A stretch of 64,000 bases of DNA from CAYRWR01 sp964537555. GTDB lineage: Bacteria > Spirochaetota > Brevinematia > Brevinematales > CAYRWR01. Shown here piece by piece: positions 1-8,136 of the stretch (positions within the stretch are counted from its first letter, which is position 1; each line of letters starts with the position of its first letter). The notes below the pieces were generated by a model, which saw nothing but the letters and a program-made list of their open reading frames with translations, was not told where the DNA came from and ran no database searches. The stretch is from the NCBI GenBank assembly GCA_964537555.1, contig CAZIAD010000015.1, forward strand, positions 1-64,000. Reading direction: 5' to 3'. The translations under genes and the position numbers were made by a program.

Positions 1-10
1 GGGCATTTCC
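1..10. promoter_or_regulatory. Probable right part of an activator site for amylase 1
   Basis: GGGCATTTCC lies at the left edge of the window, 93 bp before the sigma-54 promoter at 94. The identical ten bases occur at 1737-1746, 92 bp before the sigma-54 promoter of the second amylase, where GCGGTTACA precedes them. The missing left part would lie just outside this window. Calling it an enhancer-binding site is inference from the conserved spacing. Confidence 0.4.
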
Positions 11-93
11 GGAAAATAAACAAATCATAAAAAATGTTTTTAAATGCAGGTATAGCAGGCAATTAAATATTAATTTAATTAATTTCGGGCTTG

Positions 94-110
94 TTGGCAC
101 AGATAATGCA
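94..110 (+). promoter_or_regulatory. Sigma-54 (-24/-12) promoter of amylase 1
   Basis: TTGGCACAGATAATGCA fits the RpoN consensus YTGGCACGRNNNTTGCW at most fixed positions, with the GG and GC dinucleotides 12 bp apart. The -12 GC is about 75 bp before the start codon of the first amylase. The same kind of site precedes each of the three amylases, which makes a chance match unlikely. Confidence 0.85.
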
Positions 111-184
111 AAGAGGCTTGTGGTTAATAAAAATTTTGAGATGTGGCCCGAGATTTATACTCGGTAAAAAATCAGGAGGACAGT

Positions 185-1591
185 ATGAAAAAGAGAGTGT
201 TGTTTGTGTTAGCAAGTGTATTGCTGGCTTCCACCAGTTTTGCTGGTGTGATGATGCAGGGATTTTACTGGGATGTGCCGGCCGGTGGAACCTGGTATAA
301 TACCATGAAGGGTAAAGCCTATAGTCTGCGCTACATGAGTGGCGGTGTAGGCATTAATCGGATGTATTTCCCTCCTTCTTCCAAAGGGCAGGGCGGCGGA
401 TATACCATGGGGTATGACCCCCATGATTACTATGACCTGGGCCAATACTATCAGGACGGGACAACAGAGACCCGTTTTGGTTCACAGGCAGAATTGAAAG
501 CAGCTATCGCTGAATTCAAGAAATATGGTATCGTCTCTATGGCTGATATGGTCCTGAACCACAGATCTGGAGGCGGCAGCGAGTGGAATCCCAAGAAGGG
601 TAGTAATACCTGGACCGACTTTAATAATGTTAAGAGTGGGAAAATGAAATGGCATTGGGATGCCTTCCACCCTAATAACTATCACTGGAGTGATGAAGGT
701 GCCTTTGGGGGATTCCCCGATGTTTGTCATTCCTCTGGGCCAGCATATAATGATTTTAAGACCTGGATGAACTGGCTTAAGAGTACCGCCAATGCCGGGT
801 TTACCGGTGGATGGAGATTTGACTATGTAAAAGGTTTCGGGCCCTGGGTTGTAAAAGATATGAAAGCTGCTACCGGTAATGTTTTCACAATTGGTGAGTT
901 GTGGGATTCCAGTACTTCTACTTTAAACTGGTGGGCAAATGCGGCTAACAGTTCTGCGTTTGACTTTGCTACCTATTATACCTTAAAAGATATTTGTAAT
1001 AACACTGGTGGGGGCGGATACCTGCCTAATCTGTTTGATCCTAACAAATCTTTTGCCTCTAAGTGGGATTCAAGGGCGGTTACCTTTGTAGGAAATCATG
1101 ATACCGATGAGATAAGCAATGATAAGATGATGGCTTATGCCTTCATCATTACTTATAAAGGGTATCCTTGTATCTTCTGGAAAGATTATTATAACTATGG
1201 CCTGGCTACCGGTGGCGGATCCGGATCAGGCTGGGGAAATGGCATCAAGCAGCTGGTATGGTGTCGCGAAAAGCTGGCCGGCGGCGGACCCAATATCCAG
1301 ATCCTGAAGTCTAATGATGGTAACTTCATCATCTACGGCTCCTATGGTAAGTCCACTTCGGCTCCAGGGTATATAGTGATTATCAATGACGATCCCTATA
1401 ACTGGAAGGGAGCTACTGTGACCACCGGAAATGGCTATCTGAAGAATAAGACCCTGAAAGCCTATGCATGGTCCTCTACCAAGAGCGGGCAGAATTACCA
1501 GCCTGGAAATCAGTATTGTAACAGCAGCGGAAGTGTGCAGATCTGGGCAGCACCCCGTGGTTATGCGGTATATTCAGTCAACGGGTTATAA
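185..1591 (+). CDS. Secreted GH13 alpha-amylase, copy 1
   Basis: Endo-acting alpha-amylase that should hydrolyse alpha-1,4-glucans outside the cytoplasm. The 468-residue protein has a 20-residue signal peptide ending STSFA, and the catalytic barrel starts almost at once (GVMMQGFYWDVP). The four GH13 motifs are clear: ADMVLNHR, GWRFDYVKG with nucleophile D213, GELWD with acid/base E238, and FVGNHDTDE with D306. Length and motif wording match the archaeal-type Pyrococcus amylases (GH13_7); subfamily is from memory. ATG 185 is chosen because AGGAGGA at 174-180 fits it; the upstream in-frame ATG at 143 would bury the signal peptide. It is the first of three tandem copies, with its own sigma-54 promoter and terminator. 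GELWD differs from GEYWD of the other copies. Confidence 0.95.
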   Translation: MKKRVLFVLASVLLASTSFAGVMMQGFYWDVPAGGTWYNTMKGKAYSLRYMSGGVGINRMYFPPSSKGQGGGYTMGYDPHDYYDLGQYYQDGTTETRFGSQAELKAAIAEFKKYGIVSMADMVLNHRSGGGSEWNPKKGSNTWTDFNNVKSGKMKWHWDAFHPNNYHWSDEGAFGGFPDVCHSSGPAYNDFKTWMNWLKSTANAGFTGGWRFDYVKGFGPWVVKDMKAATGNVFTIGELWDSSTSTLNWWANAANSSAFDFATYYTLKDICNNTGGGGYLPNLFDPNKSFASKWDSRAVTFVGNHDTDEISNDKMMAYAFIITYKGYPCIFWKDYYNYGLATGGGSGSGWGNGIKQLVWCREKLAGGGPNIQILKSNDGNFIIYGSYGKSTSAPGYIVIINDDPYNWKGATVTTGNGYLKNKTLKAYAWSSTKSGQNYQPGNQYCNSSGSVQIWAAPRGYAVYSVNGL

Positions 1592-1612
1592 AACAGATAA
1601 AGTTCTCATAAG

Positions 1613-1647
1613 AAACTGCCCCGGTTAACCCGGGGCAGTTTTTATTT
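1613..1647 (+). terminator. Rho-independent terminator of amylase 1
   Basis: An 11-bp perfect stem (AACTGCCCCGG with CCGGGGCAGTT) closes a 5-nt loop and is followed by a T-run. It lies 22 bp after the stop codon and separates the first amylase transcript from the second. Confidence 0.9.
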
Positions 1648-1727
1648 GTACCGGTTAAACAGATTATTTTTGCTAAGTGGGGTGCACTATGTGAAAAATG
1701 CACAGTGCACTTTAAAATCACATGGCA

Positions 1728-1746
1728 GCGGTTACAGGGCATTTCC
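1728..1746. promoter_or_regulatory. Probable activator-binding site of amylase 2
   Basis: GCGGTTACAGGGCATTTCC begins 101 bp before the sigma-54 promoter at 1829. Its left half matches GCGATTACA before amylase 3 and its right half matches GGGCATTTCC before amylase 1. Several TGCAC/GTGCA words lie just upstream (1682-1710), and TGCAC words are also seen before amylase 3. The remainder of the 327-bp gap shows no gene. The role as an upstream activating sequence is inferred from spacing and conservation. Confidence 0.55.
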
Positions 1747-1828
1747 ATGGGCTCTGAGACATTTATTTTTGATTGTATTTCTATATCAGGAATCAAATTA
1801 GTGGTTCAAAAATTTATTAATTTTCGGA

Positions 1829-1845
1829 TTGGCACACATAATGCA
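1829..1845 (+). promoter_or_regulatory. Sigma-54 (-24/-12) promoter of amylase 2
   Basis: TTGGCACACATAATGCA differs from the amylase 1 site at a single base and has the GG/GC spacing required by RpoN. It lies about 75 bp before the start codon of the second amylase. Confidence 0.87.
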
Positions 1846-1918
1846 CATAAGAGAATAGATAATGAGTATTATCGCCAATGTTGTTGAAAAATAGAAAATT
1901 GCCTATTTGGAGGAAGAT

Positions 1919-3322
1919 ATGAGAAAAAGTTTGTTGTTGGTGTTAGCAAGTGTACTGATCGCTTCTACCGGGTTTGCCGGTGTGATGATGCAGGGCTTCT
2001 ACTGGGACGTACCTGCAGGTGGAACATGGTACAATACCATGAAGAGTAAAGCCTATGAACTGCGCTACATGGCGGGTGGAGTAGGTATTAACCGTATGTA
2101 TTTCCCGGCTCCTTCAAAGGCTACCGGTGGATATTCCATGGGATATGACCCTTATGACTATTATGACCTGGGACAATATAACCAGATGGGCACTACAGAG
2201 ACCCGTTTTGGTTCACAGGCTGAATTAAAGGCAGCTATTGCCCAGTTCAAGACCTATGGTATCGTCTCTATGGCTGATATCGTCATGAATCACCGTTCCG
2301 GCGGTGCCAGTGAAGCTAACCCTAAAAAAGGCGGCTCTACCTGGACTGACTTTAGCGGTGTTAAGAGTGGAAAGATGACCTGGCATTGGGATGCATTCCA
2401 CCCCAATAACTATCACTGGAGTGATGAAGGTGCTTTCGGCGGCTATCCTGACGTATGTCATAGTGCAGGACCAGCTTATAATGACTTCAAGACCTGGCTG
2501 AACTGGCTCAAGAGCACAGCCAATGCCGGATTTACCGGTGGATGGAGATTTGACTATGTAAAAGGTTTCGGGCCCTGGGTGGCTAAAGACATGAAAGCTG
2601 CTACCGGTAATGTCTTTACTATTGGTGAATACTGGGATTCCAGTACCTCTACTCTGAACTGGTGGGCTAATGATGCCAATGCATCAGTGTTTGACTTTGC
2701 TACTTATTATACCATGAAAGATATCTGTAATAACACAGGCGGCGGCGGATACCTGCCTAACCTCTTAGACCCTAACAAATCCTTTGCTTCCAAGTGGGAC
2801 AGCCGTGCCGTTACCTTTGTAGGTAACCACGATACAGATGAGATCTATTCAGACAAGATGCTGGCTTATGCCTTCATCCTGACCTATAAGGGATACCCCT
2901 GTATCGGATGGAAAGACTATTATAACTATGGACTGGCCAGTGGCGGTGGAGCCGGAACAGGCTGGGGAAATGGTATCAAACAGCTGGTGTGGACCCGTGA
3001 AAAACTGGCTGCCGGCGGACCTAATATTCAGGTGCTGAAATCTAATGATGGCGACGTCCTGATATATGGTTCTTATGGTTACTCTACAGCCGCACCTGGA
3101 TACATTGTAGTGCTGAATGACAACTCCAGCAGCTGGAAGGGATCATGGGTACAGACCGGAAACGGCTACCTCAAGAACAAGACTCTCAAAGCTTATGCCT
3201 GGTCATCATCCAAGAGCGGGCAGAATTATGCTCCTGCCAACAAGTATTGTGATGGAAACGGCTGGGTAGAAGTCTATGCAGCTCCCCGTGGATACGCAGT
3301 ATACTCTGTAAACGGATTCTAA
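1919..3322 (+). CDS. Secreted GH13 alpha-amylase, copy 2
   Basis: Alpha-amylase paralogue of 467 residues with signal peptide ending STGFA. Catalytic residues are D212 (GWRFDYVKG), E237 (GEYWD) and D305 (FVGNHDTDE). It is one residue shorter than its neighbours in the SKATGGYSMGYD loop. It has CIGWKDYYNYG where the other copies have an aromatic residue (F or Y) instead of G, a position expected near the substrate cleft, so substrate preference may differ. GGAGGA at 1909-1914 supports ATG 1919 over a TTG at 1907. It is independently transcribed from the sigma-54 promoter at 1829. Confidence 0.95.
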   Translation: MRKSLLLVLASVLIASTGFAGVMMQGFYWDVPAGGTWYNTMKSKAYELRYMAGGVGINRMYFPAPSKATGGYSMGYDPYDYYDLGQYNQMGTTETRFGSQAELKAAIAQFKTYGIVSMADIVMNHRSGGASEANPKKGGSTWTDFSGVKSGKMTWHWDAFHPNNYHWSDEGAFGGYPDVCHSAGPAYNDFKTWLNWLKSTANAGFTGGWRFDYVKGFGPWVAKDMKAATGNVFTIGEYWDSSTSTLNWWANDANASVFDFATYYTMKDICNNTGGGGYLPNLLDPNKSFASKWDSRAVTFVGNHDTDEIYSDKMLAYAFILTYKGYPCIGWKDYYNYGLASGGGAGTGWGNGIKQLVWTREKLAAGGPNIQVLKSNDGDVLIYGSYGYSTAAPGYIVVLNDNSSSWKGSWVQTGNGYLKNKTLKAYAWSSSKSGQNYAPANKYCDGNGWVEVYAAPRGYAVYSVNGF

Positions 3323-3344
3323 ACACACATATTTTTTGAAAAAG

Positions 3345-3384
3345 GAAAAGAGGCTGCCCTGGGCGGCCTCTTTTCTCGTTTTTA
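3345..3384 (+). terminator. Rho-independent terminator of amylase 2
   Basis: AAAAGAGGCTGCC pairs with GGCGGCCTCTTTT (one mismatch) around a short loop, followed by CTCGTTTTT. It lies 22 bp after the amylase 2 stop. Confidence 0.85.
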
Positions 3385-3431
3385 CAGGTCATTTTTTTGA
3401 TTTGCACAATGCACAAAACACGGGTATGTAA

Positions 3432-3450
3432 GCGATTACAGTGCAACTTA
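3432..3450. promoter_or_regulatory. Probable activator-binding site of amylase 3
   Basis: GCGATTACAGTGCAACTTA begins 104 bp before the sigma-54 promoter at 3536 and matches the amylase 2 element in its left half (GCGRTTACAG). TGCACAATGCAC lies about 25 bp further left. The rest of this 302-bp gap holds no gene. Confidence 0.5.
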
Positions 3451-3535
3451 CATTAACTCTATATCCAGCAATAAATTAGATTAACTCTTTGTGTACTGGT
3501 AAGTTAAAGCAAAAATGCGTCTTTAGTATGAAATT

Positions 3536-3552
3536 CTGGCACACTTTATGCA
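3536..3552 (+). promoter_or_regulatory. Sigma-54 (-24/-12) promoter of amylase 3
   Basis: CTGGCACACTTTATGCA fits the RpoN consensus with correct GG/GC spacing. It lies 73 bp before the start codon of the third amylase, almost the same distance as in the other two copies. Confidence 0.87.
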
Positions 3553-3624
3553 TAATAACTTTTAGATAATAAAGGTTGTCAGTAAGTGTTGTTACAGCAA
3601 TCAATTAATTTTTTGGAGGAAGCT

Positions 3625-5031
3625 ATGAAAAAGAGTTTGTTGTTGGTTCTGGTAAGTGTGTTGTTTGCATCTACCGGCTTTGCCGGGGTGATGATGCAGG
3701 GGTTCTACTGGGACGTGCCCTCTGGTGGAACCTGGTATAATACCATGAAAGGCAAGGCTTATAGCCTGCGTTACATGACTGGTGGTGTGGGAATAAATCG
3801 CATCTGGTTTCCCCCGGTATCCAAGTCAGATGGCGGCGGATACTCTATGGGATACAATCCCTATGACTATTACGATGTGGGCCAGTATAATCAAAAGGGT
3901 ACTACTGAGACCCGTTTTGGCTCCCAGGCTGAATTGAAAGCGGCCATTGCCCAATTCAAGAAATACGGTATTGTCTCTATGGCTGATATCGTGCTGAATC
4001 ACCGTTCCGGTGGAAACAGTGAATGGAACCCTAAAAAGGGCAGTAATACCTGGACAGATTTTGGTGCCGTTAAGAGTGGAAAGATGAAATGGCATTGGGA
4101 TGCCTTCCACCCCAATAACTATCACTGGAGTGACGAAGGTGCATTCGGCGGATATCCTGATGTATGTCATAGTGCCGGACCGGCTTATAATGACTTTAAG
4201 TCCTGGATGAACTGGCTCAAGAGCACAGCTAATGCCGGATTTACGGGTGGCTGGAGATATGACTATGTAAAAGGTTTCGGGCCCTGGGTGGCTAAAGATA
4301 TGCGGGGTGCAACCGGTAATCCATGGTGTGTAGGTGAATACTGGGATGCCAATACTTCGACCCTGAACTGGTGGGCCAATGCAGCCAACTCTTCAGTATT
4401 TGACTTTGCTACTTATTATACAATGAAAGATATCTGTAATAATACCGGTGGTGGCGGATACCTGCCTAACCTGTTAAATCCCAGCAAATCCTTTGCTTCT
4501 AAATGGGATTCCAGAGCAGTTACCTTCGTAGGTAACCACGACACAGATGAGATCTATTCCGACAAGATGATGGCTTATGCCTTCATCCTGACCTATAAGG
4601 GCTATCCCTGTATCTACTGGAAAGACTACTATAACTATGGACTGGCCAGTGGCGGTGGCGCCGGATCAGGCTGGGGAAATGGTATCAAACAGCTGGTATG
4701 GTGCCGTGAAAAACTGGCAGCCGGCGGCCCCAATATCCAGATCCTGAAGTCTAACGACGGTGACGTGCTGATTTATGGTTCTTATGGATATTCAAGCTCT
4801 GCTCCCGGATATATTGTAGTCATCAATGACAACAAGTACAACTGGAGAGGGGCATGGGTACAGACCGGTAACGGCTATCTGAAGAACAAGACCCTGAAAG
4901 CCTATGCATGGTCCAGTTCTAAGAGCGGACAGAATTATGCTCCGGGAAACAAGTACTGTGATGGAAATGGCTGGGTGGAAGTATGGGCAGCTCCCCGTGG
5001 ATATGCTGTATATTCCAGGAGTGGTTTATAG
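3625..5031 (+). CDS. Secreted GH13 alpha-amylase, copy 3
   Basis: Alpha-amylase of 468 residues, closely similar to the two preceding copies along its full length. The signal peptide ends STGFA. Catalytic residues are D213 (GWRYDYVKG), E238 (GEYWD, within NPWCVGEYWD) and D306. The conserved C-terminal beta domain ends AAPRGYAVYSRSGL. GGAGGA at 3615-3620 fixes ATG 3625; an upstream in-frame TTG at 3586 would add residues before the signal peptide. It has its own sigma-54 promoter and terminator. No transporter, intracellular glucan enzyme or regulator lies beside the array. Confidence 0.95.
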   Translation: MKKSLLLVLVSVLFASTGFAGVMMQGFYWDVPSGGTWYNTMKGKAYSLRYMTGGVGINRIWFPPVSKSDGGGYSMGYNPYDYYDVGQYNQKGTTETRFGSQAELKAAIAQFKKYGIVSMADIVLNHRSGGNSEWNPKKGSNTWTDFGAVKSGKMKWHWDAFHPNNYHWSDEGAFGGYPDVCHSAGPAYNDFKSWMNWLKSTANAGFTGGWRYDYVKGFGPWVAKDMRGATGNPWCVGEYWDANTSTLNWWANAANSSVFDFATYYTMKDICNNTGGGGYLPNLLNPSKSFASKWDSRAVTFVGNHDTDEIYSDKMMAYAFILTYKGYPCIYWKDYYNYGLASGGGAGSGWGNGIKQLVWCREKLAAGGPNIQILKSNDGDVLIYGSYGYSSSAPGYIVVINDNKYNWRGAWVQTGNGYLKNKTLKAYAWSSSKSGQNYAPGNKYCDGNGWVEVWAAPRGYAVYSRSGL

Positions 5032-5054
5032 GACACGAATTTTATTAAAGAAAA

Positions 5055-5085
5055 AAGAGGCTGCCCCCCGGGGCAGCCTCTTTCG
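5055..5085 (+). terminator. Rho-independent terminator of amylase 3
   Basis: AAGAGGCTGCCCC and GGGGCAGCCTCTT form a perfect GC-rich hairpin followed by TTTCGTATTT. It closes the amylase array. Confidence 0.9.
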
Positions 5086-5107
5086 TATTTATAAGAAGAC
5101 GGCAACA

Positions 5108-5136
5108 TTGATATATTCCGGGTTTCGGTGTATATT
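5108..5136 (+). promoter_or_regulatory. Sigma-70 promoter of the three-paralogue cluster
   Basis: TTGATA, a 17-bp spacer and TATATT lie 25 bp before the ATG at 5161. The preceding terminator makes an independent promoter necessary for the downstream genes. Confidence 0.7.
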
Positions 5137-5160
5137 AAGAAAAATCTTTATGAGGCCGCT

Positions 5161-5880
5161 ATGATCAGGATCATATACCTTTTTGCTTTTATTGTGATGT
5201 TTTTTTCCGGAGTGTATGGCCGCCTGGACTTAGTTCCGGAAATGAAGCTGCCTTATGGGACCAATAGTCTGGGCCTCTATACTGCAGACTTTTATCCCAT
5301 TGGCTTTTCCCCTCAGGGGCACTTTGCCTATGTGATCTACAAAGATCTGACTGATGGCCTGGGAGAATATACGGATTTTCGCTTTATCATTCAGGACTTA
5401 AGGTCTGATAAGGTCGTCTATGATATCCGAATAGATAATAGCAGGGGGGGTAATGAACCGGAAGCTATTCCCCTGGAAAAATTATGGTTAAGCTTTAATA
5501 GTAAAATCGAAGAGAATCTGAAAGAATATAAGATCATAAACAGCATAACAAAACTGAGCCCACTCCCCTACACCCACTCTTCCGGAGCTATACTGAATCT
5601 AAAGGTACATAATATCCGTCTGGATGAAAACAGTCTGGATTATGAATTCTGGAAAATCCGCTCATATTCTGTCTCTGCTGTGAATGGTATGAAAAAGTCT
5701 AAATTGATCTATGAGAATAAAGCACCTCGTTCATTGGGAGTGTATCCCGGAGGCCTGATCCTTAGTCCTTATGAAGACAGGGCAGCGATCATCATGATAG
5801 AGACATTTTACGGTTTTGAAGGGTCCAGCGACCAGATTCCCCTGATCATCGGCTGCCATCTGGAAAAGGGTTTTAAGTAG
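5161..5880 (+). CDS. Secreted protein of unknown function, tandem paralogue 1
   Basis: I do not recognise this family. The 239-residue protein starts with a signal peptide (MIRIIYLFAFIVMFFSGVYG) and contains FYPIGFSPQGHFAYVIYKD and FIIQDLRSDKVVYD, motifs shared with the two following genes. It ends in GCHLEKGFK, which is identical in all three. ATG 5161 is preferred to a further upstream ATG at 5128, which lies inside the -10 to +1 region and would put a non-signal segment first. It should be exported to the periplasm or surface. The three genes are 9 bp apart and likely form one operon. Confidence 0.85.
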   Translation: MIRIIYLFAFIVMFFSGVYGRLDLVPEMKLPYGTNSLGLYTADFYPIGFSPQGHFAYVIYKDLTDGLGEYTDFRFIIQDLRSDKVVYDIRIDNSRGGNEPEAIPLEKLWLSFNSKIEENLKEYKIINSITKLSPLPYTHSSGAILNLKVHNIRLDENSLDYEFWKIRSYSVSAVNGMKKSKLIYENKAPRSLGVYPGGLILSPYEDRAAIIMIETFYGFEGSSDQIPLIIGCHLEKGFK

Positions 5881-5889
5881 GAGGGAAGT

Positions 5890-6594
5890 ATGAGAAAAGC
5901 CTGGTTCCTTTTAGGGCTTATGTTATTGATCCATGGGACAGCTTCCGGGAAGGGCTATCCTTTTCCGGAGGAGGCAGGAAAGGGGCAGTCAGAGCCAATG
6001 CTGAGTCAGTTTTCATTGCCGTTTTATCCTATCGGGTATTCACAAGACCGGTATTTCGCCTATGCGGTCTACCGTGATTTTGCCGATGGTGTGGGGGAGA
6101 TGTCTGAGCTTACAGTGACTGTCCAGGACCTGGCCACGGATGAAAAGGTGGCTGTATGGGTCAATCCGGATCCCTTAGACGGATCTATGAGGTCATTTTC
6201 TGAATTATGGCAGGACTACCAGGCTGAGATCTCCGCCTTACTGAATAGATACCACATACGCCCTCTTAGTATCGAGATAATAGGCCTGCCCTATAATTAT
6301 GGGGCGCATTCACTGGATGTGCGTATGGACCTGGTACCCCTGGCAGATAAAGAGATCATTACCCGGTCGTATAGTGCAGTCACGGTGACTGTGCGCAGAG
6401 ATGATGGAAAACAAAAGATCATCTATAATAATAGTGACCCTGATTTTACCCATCTGGAAGAGTTAGGGGTTATTTGCTTTCCGGGCAGTTCCAGGCTTGC
6501 CATCATTTTGGCAGCCCATGTTCATGTATTTGAAGATAGTGTAGAAATATATCCTTTAATCATCGGTTGTCATCTGGAAAAAGGATTTAAATAG
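5890..6594 (+). CDS. Secreted protein of unknown function, tandem paralogue 2
   Basis: A 234-residue exported protein with a signal peptide (MRKAWFLLGLMLLIHGTASG). It shares with its neighbours the segments LPFYPIGYSQDRYFAYAVYRD and VQDLATDEK, and the C-terminal GCHLEKGFK. The middle region is much more divergent than the ends, so the duplication is old. A Shine-Dalgarno sequence GGAGGG lies just before the ATG. Function unknown. Confidence 0.85.
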   Translation: MRKAWFLLGLMLLIHGTASGKGYPFPEEAGKGQSEPMLSQFSLPFYPIGYSQDRYFAYAVYRDFADGVGEMSELTVTVQDLATDEKVAVWVNPDPLDGSMRSFSELWQDYQAEISALLNRYHIRPLSIEIIGLPYNYGAHSLDVRMDLVPLADKEIITRSYSAVTVTVRRDDGKQKIIYNNSDPDFTHLEELGVICFPGSSRLAIILAAHVHVFEDSVEIYPLIIGCHLEKGFK

Positions 6595-6603
6595 GAGAGT
6601 AAG

Positions 6604-7308
6604 ATGCTAAAGAAGATGTGCGTGATCTTGAGCCTGATGGTATTGGCCCAGGGCCTGTTTGCCCGTAGTTATCCTCAGCCGGAAAGAGCAGAATATCAGG
6701 TGGATGAGATCGGCCTGGGGCAATACCCTATGCAGTTCTACCCTATCGGTTTTGCGGATGGAAGGTATTTCGCTTATGCCCTTTATAAGGATTCTGCTGA
6801 TGGAGTAGGGGCAATTTCATATCTCAAGGTGGTGGTACAGGATCTGGTCACAGATAAGATACTGGATTCCTGGGTCTATGATGAGATACCCGCTACAGAA
6901 CCCTTAACATTTAGTGCCTTGTGGCAGAAAGGAATGGTCTCGATATCTTCACTCCTGAATAATTATTCCATTAAGCCTCAAAGCCTGTTGCTTCAGGATC
7001 TGCCTCTGCTCTATGATGGAAAGAGCCTGGATGTTTTTATGAAAAAGACAGACGCGGCGGATCAGGACAATCCTTTTGTTAAATACCAGTCAGTCATGGT
7101 CTACGCTATGCGGGAAAACGGCAAGAAAAAAGTGATCCGCACTCTGGAAAACCCCGGTTTTTTTGAGATCCGGACAGGAGGGGTGATCAGCATCGTAGGC
7201 AGTCCCCGGGCAGCAGTCATCATGCTCATTTATTCTCATTCTTTTGAAGGCAGTATGGATGTGGATATCATGGTGGTGGGATGTCATCTGGAAAAAGGCT
7301 TTAAATAA
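6604..7308 (+). CDS. Secreted protein of unknown function, tandem paralogue 3
   Basis: Third paralogue, 234 residues, with signal peptide MLKKMCVILSLMVLAQGLFA. It carries MQFYPIGFADGRYFAYALYKD and VVQDLVTDK and ends GCHLEKGFK. GGAGAG lies 6 nt before the ATG. It faces a convergent gene that ends 3 bp away, with no terminator visible between them. Function unknown. Confidence 0.85.
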   Translation: MLKKMCVILSLMVLAQGLFARSYPQPERAEYQVDEIGLGQYPMQFYPIGFADGRYFAYALYKDSADGVGAISYLKVVVQDLVTDKILDSWVYDEIPATEPLTFSALWQKGMVSISSLLNNYSIKPQSLLLQDLPLLYDGKSLDVFMKKTDAADQDNPFVKYQSVMVYAMRENGKKKVIRTLENPGFFEIRTGGVISIVGSPRAAVIMLIYSHSFEGSMDVDIMVVGCHLEKGFK

Positions 7309-7311
7309 GTA

Positions 7312-8064
7312 CTAATCCCCCGGGGGTATAATATTCCAGGTGTTTTCCAGGATGAATAATTTCTTTTTTTCTATGTTTGGAAAATTGGAATCCAGTATAA
7401 TATTATCAAAACGTCCATAATCTGAGATCGTCTTGACGGTATTGGAAACCAGTGAGACCTGCGTATTTTTTTCAAAGACCAGAGGGTACAGGCAGATACC
7501 CCATATCAGATTGTTGTCGATCCGGATGAGGCGTGAATTTTGCACCTTGAGCATGGTCAGGGTGTTGCCGCTGATCTCGGTGTAATTTATATTGATCTTC
7601 TCGGAATGATCGATGTTTATCAGTGCTTCTGAAGTGAGTCCTGACTGCAATTTATCATATTGAAAAAATAATCCGCTGATCTGGATATTGGTGCAGTAAT
7701 CTATTTTCAGGTAGGGTTTTTTGGTCTTTAAAGAGTGGATGGTGACTGTACCGGAGACAGCTTTAATGGTAATGTCGTGTTTATTGCTCAGGGTGAGTGT
7801 ATCCAGATAATATGCCCCTCGTTCTAACTGTATAGTACTACCGGGCCGGGCATTTTGAATCACAGAGTTCACGTTCAGGCCGGGCATGACTTTAATAAGC
7901 AGGGGGTCCTGTTTTTGGGCTGGCTTTTTTATTGATAAAATATCATTGCTTGGTGTATTCTTCTTGGCTGCAGTCTGAGCTGATAATGGTGTGCTTACTG
8001 AGAGACATACCATGAACAGGCAGATCAGATAACTGATCCGGAAAACCGGGTGTTGTATGGTCAT
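7312..8064 (-). CDS. Secreted parallel beta-helix-like protein
   Basis: A 250-residue exported protein. The N-terminus carries a signal peptide ending near PLSAQTA, then a Lys/Pro-rich linker. From about residue 57 it shows short repeats typical of right-handed parallel beta-helices: VNSVIQNARPGSTIQLERGAYYL, the opening strand of many such proteins, then ITIKAVSGTVTIHS, IQISGLFFQ, ININYTEISGNT and LIRIDNNLIWG. Many relatives bind or cleave polysaccharides, but no catalytic residues can be assigned and the helix is short. It follows the large activase on the same strand with a 72-bp gap. Confidence 0.7.
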   Translation of the reverse strand: MTIQHPVFRISYLICLFMVCLSVSTPLSAQTAAKKNTPSNDILSIKKPAQKQDPLLIKVMPGLNVNSVIQNARPGSTIQLERGAYYLDTLTLSNKHDITIKAVSGTVTIHSLKTKKPYLKIDYCTNIQISGLFFQYDKLQSGLTSEALINIDHSEKININYTEISGNTLTMLKVQNSRLIRIDNNLIWGICLYPLVFEKNTQVSLVSNTVKTISDYGRFDNIILDSNFPNIEKKKLFILENTWNIIPPGD

Positions 8065-8136
8065 AATCCTACCCCCTTAACCCGCTTTTATTTTATACCA
8101 CTACAGCGATTTTACAAGTTTAAGGCAGGTTTATTC

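Noticed and set aside
185..5031. The amylase triplication as an assembly artefact
   Set aside because: The copies differ at many positions in protein, promoter spacers, intergenic sequence and terminators, so they are true separate genes.
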